Positions 39,701-47,597 of a stretch of 64,000 bases of DNA are shown here, piece by piece (the first letter of the stretch is position 1; every line of letters starts with the position of its first letter). Position numbers and translations under genes: made by a program. The stretch comes from CAVQWT01 sp963810815. Lineage in GTDB: Bacteria; Pseudomonadota; Gammaproteobacteria; Burkholderiales; Casimicrobiaceae. The stretch is taken from positions 197,720 to 261,719 of the forward strand of contig CAWEPB010000002.1 of NCBI GenBank assembly GCA_963810815.1, written 5' to 3'. Below the pieces are notes generated by a model, which had not been told where the DNA came from, searched no databases, and worked only from the letters and a program-made list of their open reading frames with translations.

Positions 39701-40174
39701 CGGCGCGGCGGCGACCACCAGCGCCAGCGGCCCCGCGACCGTCGGCACGCCGATCAGCGCCGGCGCCGCGTCGAACGCAGCCGCGATGCGGATCGTCGCG
39801 CCCTCGCCGCCGGTGGCCAGCGACGCGATCCCGGCGATCGCCTCGGCCCGCGCATCGCCCGGTGTCAGCGCGAGCACGCGCAGCGCGGCCTCGTGCGCGG
39901 TGGCGTACTCGCCGCCGGCGAGCGACGCCTCGGCGATCGCGGTCCACGCCGCGACGTGCGCCGGCGCGATCGCCGTCGCCTCGCGCCACGCCGCCACCGC
40001 CGCGGGCAGGCGTCCGAGCTGCCACAGCACCTCGCCGAGGTGAAAACGCGGATCGGGTGCGCGTGCCTCGAGGCGCGCCGCCTGGCGGAAGCACAGCATC
40101 GCGTCGACGGGCCGACCTTCCCACTGGTGCGTACGGCCCCGGGCGAGCCACTGCGCGAATGGCGGCGTGGCCAT
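36743..40174 (-). CDS. Large TPR-GT41 protein with HMW1C-like signature
   Basis: A 1143-residue cytoplasmic protein. TPR-like helices at about 1-110, a long Ala/Pro-rich middle with a second set of TPRs at about 430-640 (ETHYNHGVALQLSRDRAGAAR), and a GT41 catalytic part from about 745: LRIGYLSADLRDHVMGRMMW, ARVQITHVASAGCVGLSAVDF, TPLKLSRRCLKLWRDVLERIP. Near residue 1008 is PFGNVNGVFEPLQAG, which resembles the FGNTNG donor-site segment of HMW1C/ApNGT N-glycosyltransferases, then AGVPVVTLLG as in OGT. It may therefore glycosylate Asn or Ser/Thr of a protein. The ATG at 40174 overlaps the stop of the GT2/GT4 gene (TGATG), but one upstream frame also runs into it without a stop. Confidence 0.88.
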   Translation of the reverse strand: MATPPFAQWLARGRTHQWEGRPVDAMLCFRQAARLEARAPDPRFHLGEVLWQLGRLPAAVAAWREATAIAPAHVAAWTAIAEASLAGGEYATAHEAALRVLALTPGDARAEAIAGIASLATGGEGATIRIAAAFDAAPALIGVPTVAGPLALVVAAAPTPGTDALLAALAPRLAAPEIAKTTAPLLLALAAESAGTAAAARTAIVEQAAARGYAPGDHDALRRLARVAPTVASLAAHYAALCAAAFASPVPLVWPHRTAGAALRVIVLAPAAPGPAAQDAVRALAALPPGTLAGTYVDCGGDAAAAAAALGLGGWAVLPLPATPGLDEARMLAAIDADLLIDLAGLEAAVGPLLAARPARVTGTLGTLPSPLPLPASPTGSPPSSPAAGLIDVAWPDLATLVADVGRRRAALPAAATLDARALATAMDAAVEAHRAGDAAAAVAGYERVLAAQPEAAPALYLAAVAQRDAGDAEGARARFEAALARAPDWSDARAAAIRAAVDAGDAPAALALVAAVPPARLAQDVALLRAAGMAQLAASDGAAAVAAFERALMLDPTDGETHYNHGVALQLSRDRAGAARAYQRALTFAPGLVAADYNLGVLFQEQGATDAAAQAFRAVLAADPRHARAHKNLGETMRAAGRIDDYVAAWRAFAAACPDSLAAAAQGLEALQLAGDLAGVEKLLEGLRGERYRARDDVELVDTLEELLYLLLFFDIEPTVIGRFARTYDTAATHVYGGPLPRPSSRRPGKLRIGYLSADLRDHVMGRMMWAAIAGHDRDRFALHFYALSEADDEWTAKFRGVADRFERVGHLDETAAAKLIAADDLDVLVDLCTHTRGAKPGILARKPARVQITHVASAGCVGLSAVDFKLTDRRADVPGNQADQLETLLPMDACVYPFDRIAAAPPAVAPTREALGLPADAFVLAAFVTPLKLSRRCLKLWRDVLERIPRAWLAFSPLEPALRASYERLARAAGLPLDRIVFLPAARDAVNNLARYAVVDAVLDPMPFGNVNGVFEPLQAGVPVVTLLGRRHGERSAYTILAHAGVTGTVAQSGREYVDIVARLAGDAAFRAGVVAAIRAGIAASPLVDLPAHTRALERAYVVALAARAPGVLIDHGFDAAEIDALAATAAFPAAPEDGAA

Positions 40175-42751
40175 CAGCGCAGCCTCGCCTTGAGCGCGTC
40201 GATCAGGGGGGCCGGCGCGAGCCGGTACAGCACCCGGCCGACCACCGACCGGCGCCAGCGCAGCGCCGCACGCGCGGTCCGCGCCCCCAGGCCGGCGTCG
40301 GCTGCGTCGGGCGGCGCGGCATCGAGGGCGGGAACGAGCGCTGGCGGGACCGGGGTCGACGCCGACGGCGGCATCGGCGGGCGTCGACGGTGACGTTTGC
40401 GTTGGTGCCAACTGTGACCATTGCGTGGGTGTCGACGGTGACGCTTGCCCTGGCGCCGACGCCGACGATTCCGTTGCTGCCGACGGCGCGGTCCGCATTG
40501 CGCCCGACGGCGATGCCGGCGAGCGCACGACCGCCGTCGGCGCATTCGCTGCGGCCGAGGCCACCCCCACCTTGCGAAGCGCCAGCAACTCGGGCGTGAG
40601 CGGCGGCTGCGCCGGCATCCACCAGGGCTGGTAGCCCAGCGCATCGCGCACGCGTGCCGGGGCCAGCGGCGGCCAGGTTCGGGTCGGCGCCGTCACCAGC
40701 GCGCGGCGGTAATGCGCGACGGTGCGCCCGGCCATGGCCTCGAGCGTCGGCTGCGGCTGCGCGCGCGCAGCCGCGCCGGCGGCGCGCAGGACGTCGGCCG
40801 CCCTCGGATCGACCAGCGCGAGCAGCCGGTCGAGGAACGCGGCGTCATCGCGCCATTCGGCGTCGGTCAGCACGAACCCGGCGCCGGTGTCGTCGACGCG
40901 CTCGGCCAGCGCGCCGATCGGCGGCACGACCGCGGGGCGCCCGGCGGCCCAGACCTCCGACAGCGTGAAGCTGAAGCTCTCCGGCCCGTGGGACGGATAC
41001 GCGACCAGCGCAGCACGGTAGTGGTCGAGCAGGCGCGGCAACGCGTTCGGGTCGTAGCGGCCGTGCACGGTCAGCCGGCCGTCGTCGCTCTGCCAGGGCC
41101 CGCTCTGGCGGTCGAGGTAGCCGATGACGACGAAGCGCAGCCAGGAACCGCGCGCGCGCGCCAGCGCGGTCAACGCCTCGACGCGGCGCGCGCCCTTGTC
41201 GGGGCCGATCGCGCCGACGATCGCGACGGTCGGCACGTCGTCGGCGGGCAGCAGCACCCCCGACAGCGGGCCCGACGGTGGCGGCGGCGCGGTGCGGTCC
41301 GCGGCCGACGCGGCGCGCGCCCACACCCCGGGCGCGCCGTGCGCGATGACGTCGACGGCGACCGGAAAGAACGCGCGGAACGTGTCCGCCGCCCAGCGCG
41401 ACGGCGCGATGACGAACGCCGCCCGGGCCACCAGCGCGCGATGTCGCTCGCGCCATTCCCAGGGATTCTCGCCGCCGGCGCAGGCCTCGCAGGCGCCGAC
41501 GTCGCCGCGCGCGCCGCACCAGAAGCCGTCGGCACCGAGCATCGTCGTCGTCGGGCAGGCGAAGTTGAGGTCGTGCACGGTCAGTCCGTACGGCAGGCCG
41601 AGCGCGGGCAGCGTGGCGAGCAGCGGGTCGCGGCACATCGACAGCTGGTGGACGTGGATGACGCCGAGCCCGAACGTCGCGGCGATGCCGCCGACGAACG
41701 CGATCCAGCCCTCGTCCTCGCGCCGCGAGAACTCGAAGGCGCGCAGCGTGCCGTCGTCGAGGTGTTCCTCGACCTGCCAGCGATCGCCGACGGCGAGGGC
41801 GATGCAGTGCCGCCACTCGGTGCGCGACACGTCGATCAGCGCGCGCACGTGGTGCTCGGTGCCGCCGCCGTGGTGATGCAGGATGTGCAGGATGCCCGGC
41901 CGGCGGTCGTGCGCGCGCTCCTGCGCCAGCGCCGCCTCGCGCAGCGGGCGCAGCGGATCGCGCGCGACGTAGTCGCCGACGATCGCCGTGTAGTCGGGGT
42001 GCCGCGCCAGCAGGATCTCGGTGTTCCGCGGCGACAGCAGGGCCTTCTCGCCTGCGAACGAGCGGCCGCCGAGGTGCAGCACGAAGGCGTCGTCGCACAG
42101 CACGTTCCAGTAGCCGGCGCGATGCGCGCGCAGGCAGAAGTCGTTCTCCTCGCCGTAGCCGCGGCCGAACGCCGGGTCGAACACGCCGATGGCGTCGATC
42201 AGCGCGCGCTTGACGTACAGGCAGAAGCCCACGCCGGTCGGCAGCAGCGGGTACGAAGGCACCGCCGCGGCGGCGAGCGCGGCGCGCACGGGCTCGGGGT
42301 CGGCGCCCTCGGGCCAGGGATTGTCGGCGCAGAAGCGCGGGTACGAGCAGATTTCGGCGTTGTTGGACCAGGGCGTGATCGTGCCGACGTGCGGGCTCGA
42401 TGCGGCGCAGCGCGCCAGCGCGTCGAGCCAGCCCGCGGTGACCTCGGTGTCCGAATTCAGCAGCACCACGTCGTTGTCCGACAGCCGCAGGCCGCGGTTG
42501 GCGGTGCCGGTGAAGCCGAGGTTCGTCTCGTTGGCGAGCAGCGTCAGCTGCGGCAGGCCGCGCGCGCCGAGGCGAGCGAACACTTCGCGCACCCGCGGGT
42601 CCGGCGACGCGTCGTCGATCAGGATCAGCCGGTAGCCGCCTTGCGTATGCGCAAGGACGCTCGCCACGCAGCGCTCGACGTCGTCCGGCGCGTTGTACAC
42701 CGGGATCACGACGTCGATCGTCGGCGTCGCCTGCTCGCCGGCGGGGATCAT
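40174..42751 (-). CDS. GT2-GT4 double glycosyltransferase, frameshifted near the 3' end
   Basis: About 860 residues. N-terminal GT2 domain (about 1-250): IDVVIPVYNAPDDVERCVAS, VVLLNSDTEVTAGWLDAL, GYGEENDFCLRAHRAGYW. A second GT4-like domain spans about 290-690 (HHHGGGTEHHVRAL, GAIGPDKGARRVEAL, GPESFSFTLSEVWAAGRPAVVPP). It probably adds two sugars. The body frame stays open past the expected end into the GT41 gene. A typical glycosyltransferase tail (GRVLYRLAPAPLIDALKARLR) and a TGA overlapping the next ATG are in another frame. The shift falls in a degenerate 24-bp tandem array (about 40377-40520). It could be an indel, a sequence error or a real frameshift. Start ATG at 42751 overlaps the methyltransferase stop. 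Confidence 0.8.
40377..40520. repeat. Degenerate tandem array of six 24-bp units
   Basis: Units at 40377, 40401, 40425, 40449, 40473 and 40497; the first three are closest (consensus on the minus strand GCAANNGTCACCGTCGACNC). In one frame each unit encodes eight residues of the form A-x-V-T-V-x-T-x. It lies in the low-complexity linker of the GT2/GT4 gene, exactly where the reading frame changes. Confidence 0.8.
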
Positions 42752-44277
42752 CGGGCGCGTCCGCGGAAGAACAGCAGCTTGAGGCGGAGGAACGGCAGCG
42801 AGATCCACCACCACAGGCTCTGCCGGTGGAGGATGATGCGCTCCTGCGCGGCCAGCGCCGCGTCCATGCGCGCGAGTTCGGCCCCGCGCTCGTCGTGGAG
42901 ACGGTCGGCCGCCTCGAGGTCGGCACGCAGCGTGGCAAGATCGCCTTCGCGCCGCGCCAGCGCATCGCGTGCCGCGGCCAGCGTGCGTTCGGCGCCGGCC
43001 AGCGTCGCGAGGCTGTCGGCGACGCGCGCGTCGCGCGCGTTGATCGCGACGTCCCTCTCCTCGACCATTTCCTTGAGCCGGTCGATCTCGCGCTGCGCGG
43101 CGGCCTGCCTCGAACCGTAGGCCTCGGCCAGCCCGGTCAGCGCGGCGAGCGCCGCGGCGCCGGTCCAGTCGCCGGTCCAGCGCAGCGTCACGCGCGCGCG
43201 GTCGACCAGCGCGGCGCGCGCGGGCTCGAGCCGCGGCTCGATCCACGCATCGTTGCGCACCAGCGCATAGCGGTCGGCGTCGATCGGGATGGCGTCCGGT
43301 CCGGCGTCGACCGCATCGCCGGGCGCGCCGCGGCGCCACAGCTCGCGCTCGCCGGCGTAGAGCACGAATGCCTCGACCGTCACCACGCCGACGCGGTCGG
43401 CGAGCAGCAGCCGCAGCGCACCGGCACCCGGCGCAAACGCGAAATCCAGCGTCGTCGCCTCGCCGTTGGCGGGGATGAACCCGCGCGGGATGCCCTCGAG
43501 CGAGAAGACGCTGCGGTCGGCGGCGTGGAGCAGCAGCACCGGCACCCGTTCGCCGCCCTCCTGCACCGGCGGCGCCGGCGGCTCGTCCATCAGCCCGGGC
43601 ACGGCACGCACCAGCCACTGATACGTCTGGTGGCGCGTGCCCGGTCCCAGCAGCCCGCGCACCGCCGGTGGCAGCGCCTCGACCCGCGTGCGGAACTCGC
43701 TGGCGTACGGCGTCACGTCGGTCGCATCCCAGGCGCGGATGACGTATCCGGCGTCGCGCAGCGCGGCCGCGAGCGAGCGCCACGTGTACAGGTGCAGGTG
43801 CGTCGGATCGAGCAGACCTTCGCCGCCGTACTCGAAGCGATCGTCGAGGAGCCCCGCGATCACGGCTGCGTGCGCGACGTTGGGCACCGACAGCAGCAGC
43901 TCGCCGCCCGGCGCCAGCAACGGCCGCAGGCGCGCCAGCAGCCGGACGCCGTCCTTCAGGTGCTCCAGCACGTCGGCGCAGACGATGAAGTCGTAGCGCG
44001 GTGCGGCGTCGCCCCCCTCGGCCCCCGGCAGCGCGGCCTCCCAGCCATCGGCATCGAGGTCGGCGACGACGACGCGGCGCGCGAACGGACGGGCGGCGCC
44101 CGCGGCCTCGGGGTCGAGCTCGATGACGTCGACAGTGCAGCCGCGACCGCGCATCCACTCGGTGAAGTACCCGGCGGCGGCCCCGAGCTCCAGCACCGTC
44201 GTGCCGGGCGCGAGCCAGCGCGCCAGGCGCGCGAGCGAATCCCCGCTGTCCGGGTCGAAGCGGCGTCGGTAGATCAC
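42748..44277 (-). CDS. SAM-dependent methyltransferase with C-terminal coiled coil
   Basis: A 509-residue protein. Residues about 20-190 form a class I methyltransferase: VLELGAAAGYFTEWM (SAM motif I), DVIELDPEAAGAA, ADLDADGWEAALP and FIVCADVLEHLKDGVRLL. A beta-rich domain follows, then a coiled coil at about 390-480 (Arg/Glu/Ala heptads) and a C-terminal amphipathic segment rich in Trp, Leu and Phe that may touch the membrane. In ABC-dependent glycan systems a methyltransferase with coiled coil (as in WbdD) can cap the chain and set its length. That role is inferred. The GTG at 44277 overlaps the acyltransferase-like gene's stop (GTGA), and its own stop overlaps the next ATG. Confidence 0.88.
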   Translation of the reverse strand: MIYRRRFDPDSGDSLARLARWLAPGTTVLELGAAAGYFTEWMRGRGCTVDVIELDPEAAGAARPFARRVVVADLDADGWEAALPGAEGGDAAPRYDFIVCADVLEHLKDGVRLLARLRPLLAPGGELLLSVPNVAHAAVIAGLLDDRFEYGGEGLLDPTHLHLYTWRSLAAALRDAGYVIRAWDATDVTPYASEFRTRVEALPPAVRGLLGPGTRHQTYQWLVRAVPGLMDEPPAPPVQEGGERVPVLLLHAADRSVFSLEGIPRGFIPANGEATTLDFAFAPGAGALRLLLADRVGVVTVEAFVLYAGERELWRRGAPGDAVDAGPDAIPIDADRYALVRNDAWIEPRLEPARAALVDRARVTLRWTGDWTGAAALAALTGLAEAYGSRQAAAQREIDRLKEMVEERDVAINARDARVADSLATLAGAERTLAAARDALARREGDLATLRADLEAADRLHDERGAELARMDAALAAQERIILHRQSLWWWISLPFLRLKLLFFRGRAR

Positions 44278-45329
44278 TGTGCGGCCCCGCTGCGGATGTT
44301 TGCGCCGACGCCTGCCTCGGCGGGCACCCCGACGCCTGCGCCGACCGTCACCCCGACGCCTGCGCCGACGCCTGCGGCAGCGCCCGACGCCGTGGCGTCG
44401 GAGCCGGCGGCACGATCGATCGACGCGGCAACGCCGCTTGACGGCAGCCCGCCGTGGGCCGCCGCCTCGACCGCACGCGGCACGGCGAACGCGGGCAGGA
44501 AGTGCCAGACGTGCCACGCCCCGGGCGCGGCATCGATGGCCGCGCCGAACACCGCGGCGATGCCCGCGACGTCGGGGGCGGCCAGCCGCCGGGCCTCGAC
44601 GTGGCGCCGGCCATCAGGCAGGCAGCGCGCGGTCAGCAGCATGGCGTCGGCGTCGGCCGCGCGCGCGCAGTCGACGAGTCCCGGCGGCCAGAACACCGGC
44701 TGGCCGAACAGCTGCGCGTTGGCGGTCGTCGCGGCACTCGCCGGCACCGGGACGTCGATCAGTCCGTACACGACGCCGCGATCCTCGAGCGTGTGCGCGA
44801 TCTCGCCCTTCGCGCCCCCGGTGTAGATCGGCGGCACGCCGGACACGCGCTCGACGGTGCGCATGCGCAGCCGCGCGTACAGGTAGTGCAGCCGCGAGTC
44901 GAACGCCGACGCGTCGAAGCGCACCGAGAGGAAGCGCGCCGGCAGCCCGCCCGCACGCAGCCACGGCAGCAGCCACAGCCCCTGGCCATAGTGCATGCTG
45001 ATGACGACCAGCGGGTTCAGGCCGGTCGGCGGCGCGGCGTCGAGCCGGTTCAGCAGGAAGCGCTCGCGGCGCAGCCAGGTCCAGAAAAGGTCGGCATGAT
45101 CGACGAGCTGCGTGAAGCGGAACTCCTCGAGCCACGCGCAGGAATCGCCGTAGGGTCGGGCGGCGGCGTACTGCGCGAGCCCGGCGCGCGCGGCCGCGTC
45201 GTAGAGCGGCAGCACCCGCGCACAGCGCCGGGCGAGCGCGATGCCGGCGCGGTACGGCAGCAGCGCCACCGCCAGCGGCAGCAGCCAGAACTCGAACAGG
45301 CAGCGCAGTTCGCGCGCGAGGCGGGCCAT
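44274..45329 (-). CDS. Lysophospholipid/LPS acyltransferase-like protein
   Basis: A 351-residue protein similar in outline to LpxL/HtrB-type acyltransferases: an N-terminal hydrophobic helix (FEFWLLPLAVALLP), a histidine segment VVISMHYGQGLWLLPWL at the expected place, and GVVYGLIDVPVP later. The strict His-x4-Asp/Glu motif is not evident, so activity is uncertain. The last 35 residues are a Gly/Val/Ala repeat tail (GVGAGVGVTVGAGVGV) from a GC-rich repetitive DNA stretch. It sits between the ABC ATPase and the methyltransferase, so it may modify the exported glycan lipid or an acceptor. Start ATG 45329, seven bases after the upstream stop; an earlier ATG at 45362 would overlap. Confidence 0.7.
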   Translation of the reverse strand: MARLARELRCLFEFWLLPLAVALLPYRAGIALARRCARVLPLYDAAARAGLAQYAAARPYGDSCAWLEEFRFTQLVDHADLFWTWLRRERFLLNRLDAAPPTGLNPLVVISMHYGQGLWLLPWLRAGGLPARFLSVRFDASAFDSRLHYLYARLRMRTVERVSGVPPIYTGGAKGEIAHTLEDRGVVYGLIDVPVPASAATTANAQLFGQPVFWPPGLVDCARAADADAMLLTARCLPDGRRHVEARRLAAPDVAGIAAVFGAAIDAAPGAWHVWHFLPAFAVPRAVEAAAHGGLPSSGVAASIDRAAGSDATASGAAAGVGAGVGVTVGAGVGVPAEAGVGANIRSGAAQ

Positions 45330-45336
45330 GGCGTCG

Positions 45337-46671
45337 TCAGCGCATCCGCTCGGCATCGGCACCCGGGGCGCCCGCCGCCGGCGCCTGCCACGCGTGCGGG
45401 AGGCGCGCGTAGCCCAGCTCGCGGGTCACCCCGGCCACGACGAACGGGACTTCGTGGGTGTCGAACAGCCGCAACCCCTCGGGGTCCATCGCGTGCGCGC
45501 GCAGCCGGTAGTGGCCGGGCAGCAGCGCAAGCCGGTCGAAGCGCACCGAGAACGCGTAGCGCGCGGGGCCGAGCCGCAGCGGCGCCGCGCCGTCGATCTC
45601 GCTGGTGGTCCCGTACACCGGCGTGCCGTCCGCACGCACCACGCCGACCGCGAGCACCGGCGGGCGGTCGTCCGGCGAGCGCAGTTCGGCGTCGACGCGA
45701 AACCCGCGGCCGGCATCGACCTCGGCGCCCCCGCCGTCGATCGACAGCGCCACCCGCGTCACCGTGCAGGCCACCGCGCTCGGCGCCGCCTGCGCGGCCT
45801 TCGCCGCCGCGGCAGTCTTCACCTCGTGCCACGCGAGGTACTCGCGCGCGACGTGGTCGGCCTCGCCGTACAGCCGCGTGCGGCCGTGCTCGAGCCACAG
45901 CGCGTGCCGGCACAGCTTCTGCACGTGGTACATGCTGTGGGACACCAGCAGCAGCGTGCCGCCGCCGGCGAGGTAATTCTCCATCCACGCGATGCACTTC
46001 TTCTGGAACGATTCGTCGCCGACCGCCAGCACCTCGTCGGTGATCAGGATGTCCGGCGTCAGCGTCGTCGCGACCGCGAAGCCCAGCCGCACGACCATGC
46101 CCGAGGAGTAGTGCTTGATCGGCTCGTGGATGTGCTCGCCGATGTCGGCGAAGGCGATGATCTCGTCGCGCCGGTCGGCGATCGCGGCGGGATCGAGTCC
46201 CAGCAGCGCGGCGGCGAGGTCGATGTTGGCGAGCCCGGTGTAGTCGGGGTGGAAACCCGAGCCCAGCTCGAGCAGCGCGCCGACGCGGCCGTTCACCACG
46301 ACGCTGCCGCGGGTCGGTCGGATCACCGACGCGATGACCTTGAGCAGCGTCGACTTGCCGGCGCCGTTTTCGCCGACGACGCCCAGCGACTGCCCGCGCT
46401 CCAGCGAGAACGAGACGTCGTCGAGCGCGGTGAACACGCTGGCGGCGCCGTGCCCGCGCAGCAGGTCCCAGACGAGGCGCATGCGCCCGCCGCGCTCGGC
46501 GAGCTTCGCGTAGTCCTTGCCGACGTGGTCGAGCGCGAGCAGCGCGCTCCCTGAACTGCCTTCGTGCTGCGCACTCCGGTGTTCGCCCTCGGGACGGCCC
46601 GGCGGGCTCACGGGGCTACCTTCGTGCTGCGCACTCCGGTGTTCGCCCTCGGGGCGGCCCGGCGGGCTCAC
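45337..46671 (-). CDS. wzt: ABC exporter ATP-binding protein with C-terminal glycan-binding domain (Wzt/KpsT-like)
   Basis: A 444-residue ATPase for export of a lipid-linked polysaccharide. After 40 residues of duplicated leader (two copies of a 20-residue segment) comes the nucleotide-binding domain: Walker A GENGAGKST near residue 100, YSSGMVVRLGFA near 186, Walker B ILITDEVLAVGD near 208, and switch His in LLLVSHSMYHV. A Wzt-type C-terminal beta domain occupies about 300-435 and by analogy recognises the glycan end. The start taken is the GTG at 46671 that overlaps the permease TGA (GTGA); GTG at 46611 in the second repeat copy is an alternative. Confidence 0.92.
   Translation of the reverse strand: MSPPGRPEGEHRSAQHEGSPVSPPGRPEGEHRSAQHEGSSGSALLALDHVGKDYAKLAERGGRMRLVWDLLRGHGAASVFTALDDVSFSLERGQSLGVVGENGAGKSTLLKVIASVIRPTRGSVVVNGRVGALLELGSGFHPDYTGLANIDLAAALLGLDPAAIADRRDEIIAFADIGEHIHEPIKHYSSGMVVRLGFAVATTLTPDILITDEVLAVGDESFQKKCIAWMENYLAGGGTLLLVSHSMYHVQKLCRHALWLEHGRTRLYGEADHVAREYLAWHEVKTAAAAKAAQAAPSAVACTVTRVALSIDGGGAEVDAGRGFRVDAELRSPDDRPPVLAVGVVRADGTPVYGTTSEIDGAAPLRLGPARYAFSVRFDRLALLPGHYRLRAHAMDPEGLRLFDTHEVPFVVAGVTRELGYARLPHAWQAPAAGAPGADAERMR
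46552..46671. repeat. Two tandem copies of a 60-bp segment at the start of the ABC ATPase gene
   Basis: Nearly identical 60-bp units at 46552-46611 and 46612-46671. On the minus strand each starts GTGAGCCCGCCGGGCCG and encodes a 20-residue peptide beginning VSPPGRPEGEHRSAQ. The first copy supplies the overlapping GTG start codon. The peptide is Arg/Pro/Gly-rich, unlike normal ABC ATPase N termini. Confidence 0.9.
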
Positions 46672-47546
46672 AGGAAATCCTCGAAGTGCGGCGACAGCCG
46701 GCGGAACACCCAGCGTCCGCCGAAGAACAACGCGGCCGCGACGGCGACGGCGACTGCGTCGCCCCATTCGAGCCCCAGCCTCCCGTCGAGCAGGCCCGCG
46801 CGCAGCCGGTCGACGAGGAAGCCGAAGGGATTGGCCGCCACGTACGGCCGCAGCGACTCCGGCACGGCGGCGAGCGGGTACAGGATCGGCGTCAGGTACA
46901 TCAGGATCATCAGCACCGGCATCATCACGTGCTCGACGTCGCGGATGAACACCTGCAGCGCGGCGAGGAGCAGCGCGAGACCCGTCACCGCGACCGCGAG
47001 CAGCAGCCACACCGGCAGCACCAGCAGCAGGCCCTCGAAATGCACCGGCTGTCCGAACAGCGCCAGCACGACGAGCACCGTGAGGTAGCCGGCGAAGTGC
47101 AGCGCCAGCGTCGCCGCGACCGAGGCGTAGACGACGAGCTCGTGCGGGAACGCGACCTTGCGGATCATGCCGGCGTACGACGCGAGGCTGACGGTGCCGC
47201 GCTGCAGCGCCTCCTGCGCGGCGAGCCACGGCCACAGCGCGACGGCGACGAAGGTGAGGAAGCTCTGGCCGCCGAAGCCGCCGGCCCGGAACACCATCGT
47301 GAACACGAACCAGTACACGCCGAGCAGCGCCAGCGGGTGCAGCAGCGCCCATGCGAGCCCCGTCGCGCTGCCGAGATAGCGCGTCGTCAGCTCGCGGCGG
47401 AAGAAGTTGCGGAAGAGCGCTTGATTCCGAGCACGCGCGAGCACCGCCGGCCGTGACGGCGGCAACAGCGGCAGCGGCGTCGTGGACGCCTGGCTTGCCG
47501 GGGGGATCGGGCTGGCGATGGGAGCCGTCGGCACGGGTTCGGCCAT
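46668..47546 (-). CDS. wzm: ABC exporter permease for polysaccharide (Wzm-like)
   Basis: A 292-residue ABC-2 type permease. A 30-residue Pro/Ala-rich N terminus is followed by the conserved RNFFRRELTTRYLGSATGLAWALLHPL segment broken over the first interface helix and TM1, and six TM segments in all. With the downstream ATPase it would flip an undecaprenyl-linked polysaccharide from cytoplasm to periplasm. The ATG at 47546 has a TATCCT hexamer ending seven bases upstream, so the transcript of the minus-strand half of the locus may start at or next to this codon. Confidence 0.92.
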   Translation of the reverse strand: MAEPVPTAPIASPIPPASQASTTPLPLLPPSRPAVLARARNQALFRNFFRRELTTRYLGSATGLAWALLHPLALLGVYWFVFTMVFRAGGFGGQSFLTFVAVALWPWLAAQEALQRGTVSLASYAGMIRKVAFPHELVVYASVAATLALHFAGYLTVLVVLALFGQPVHFEGLLLVLPVWLLLAVAVTGLALLLAALQVFIRDVEHVMMPVLMILMYLTPILYPLAAVPESLRPYVAANPFGFLVDRLRAGLLDGRLGLEWGDAVAVAVAAALFFGGRWVFRRLSPHFEDFL

Positions 47547-47553
47547 GGACGAA

Positions 47554-47559
47554 AGGATA
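47554..47559 (-). promoter_or_regulatory. -10-like hexamer directly before the permease gene
   Basis: TATCCT (4 of 6 to consensus) ends seven bases before the ATG at 47546, matching the spacing seen before the MscS-family gene. Weak evidence for a leaderless start of the exporter operon. Confidence 0.3.
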
Positions 47560-47597
47560 CCGCGGGCGCCGGGAGCGGCGCCGGTCGGCGGCGGCCT

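Noticed and set aside
36743..44158. A single 2471-residue protein joining methyltransferase-region sequence, GT2/GT4 and GT41 domains
   Set aside because: The upstream third is a shadow of the methyltransferase gene. The ATG at 42751 and the overlapping stop/start pairs mark separate genes. Only the GT2/GT4-GT41 junction remains open, and is reported as a frame change.
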